Source: Bacillota bacterium (lineage in GTDB: Bacteria; Bacillota; Dethiobacteria; DTU022; PWGO01). Taken from it: a stretch of 53,765 nt of DNA. Of this stretch, positions 53,639 to 53,765 are shown piece after piece. Below the pieces are notes generated by a model. The model made no database searches and was not told the origin of the DNA. It saw only the letters and a list, made by a program, of their open reading frames with translations. The stretch is from assembly GCA_012518215.1 (NCBI GenBank), contig JAAYSV010000054.1:1-53765 (forward strand), in the 5' to 3' direction. The stretch's first letter is position 1; each line of letters opens with the position of its first letter. Made by a program: the position numbers and the translations under genes.

Positions 53639-53765
53639 GAGTGATTCACATGCGATAATGTCCCATTAGAAGACAAGGGAAAATGTCCCGGTTTTTAGAA
53701 AGTTACCTCGTATTGATTTTATTAAAACGAGGTGAATCTGATGAGAAAGGTTGAGCTAAATATGA
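53639..53765 (+). mobile_element. 5' end of an insertion sequence (right copy, cut by window edge)
   Basis: Identical in inverted orientation to 1-125, plus two further bases. It has AATGTCCC boxes near 53659 and 53691 and an inverted repeat (53705-53711 with 53727-53733). A GAGGTG site at 53729-53734 overlaps that repeat, and an ATG follows at 53741. Homologous recombination between the two copies could invert the 53 kb between them. Confidence 0.75.
53741..53765 (+). CDS. Transposase, N-terminal fragment (cut by window edge)
   Basis: The frame MRKVELNM starts at an ATG six bases after GAGGTG and runs off the window. It matches the left fragment and recalls ISNCY/IS1202-type transposases, but only eight residues are visible. 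Confidence 0.45.

Noticed and set aside
1-53765. Circular replicon suggested by matching ends
   Set aside because: The end repeats are inverted, not direct, so the window does not close into a circle.
1-53765. CRISPR array, prophage or defence island
   Set aside because: No regularly spaced direct repeats, phage structural genes, integrase or known defence genes were seen.

Overview
The window looks like a contig from an anaerobic, low-to-mid GC Bacillota (Clostridia-like) genome. The evidence is gene order and gene content. The block yceD-rpmF-plsX-fabHDG-acpP-fabF-rnc-smc-ftsY-ylxM-ffh-rpsP-khpA-rimM-trmD-rplS-lepB-ylqF-rnhB-yraN, and the block infC-rpmI-rplT-trmH-pheST-zapA-cvpA-polX-mutS2, are classic Firmicutes arrangements. 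Indolepyruvate:ferredoxin oxidoreductase, aryl-CoA ligases and an NDP-forming acyl-CoA synthetase point to amino-acid or organic-acid fermentation, or syntrophy. No species can be named from the sequence.

Layout. Both ends carry the same 125-bp sequence in inverted orientation (1-125 and 53639-53763). Each copy ends in the first codons of an outward-reading transposase-like ORF, so the contig appears to lie between two inverted copies of one insertion sequence. Next to the left copy are a tRNA-Trp gene with its own promoter and terminator, an alpha/beta hydrolase and a DUF3825-like protein. From about 23.1 kb back to 2.8 kb, minus-strand genes cover glycolysis (apgM), RNA and DNA maintenance, protein export (lepB, ffh, ftsY), translation (rplS, rpsP, rimM, trmD), chromosome condensation (smc) and the type II fatty acid pathway. 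This superoperon starts at a perfect-consensus sigma-A promoter in front of yceD. A second strong promoter precedes rplS. A 123-bp MITE-like relic lies between ylxM and ftsY.

The middle (23.5-38.2 kb) is metabolic. It holds a ManC-type guanylyltransferase/cupin fused to a phosphosugar mutase, then a membrane-anchored NusG-domain-II protein divergent from a cluster aryl-CoA ligase / tandem-ACT protein / aryl-CoA ligase / iorA / iorB / TVP38 membrane protein. On the other strand follow 3-hydroxyacyl-CoA dehydrogenase, enoyl-CoA hydratase and an NDP-forming acyl-CoA synthetase. Together these could turn aromatic or branched 2-oxo acids into acyl-CoA with reduced ferredoxin and recover ATP.

The right third (38.3-53.6 kb) has a small unknown protein and a class A penicillin-binding protein with a long C-terminal fibronectin-like extension, then a long minus-strand run: mutS2, mpg, polX, cvpA, zapA, pheT, pheS, a structured leader RNA with terminator, trmH, rplT, rpmI and infC. 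The infC promoter and leader lie just inside the right IS copy.

The window is mostly housekeeping DNA and I found no defence island, CRISPR array or prophage. The parts most worth a second look are the rod-shaped pheS leader with an apparent CTG start for pheS, the inverted IS copies beside two promoters, the three-domain ManC-mutase fusion with altered cupin ligands, and the ligase/ACT/ligase/IOR cluster.
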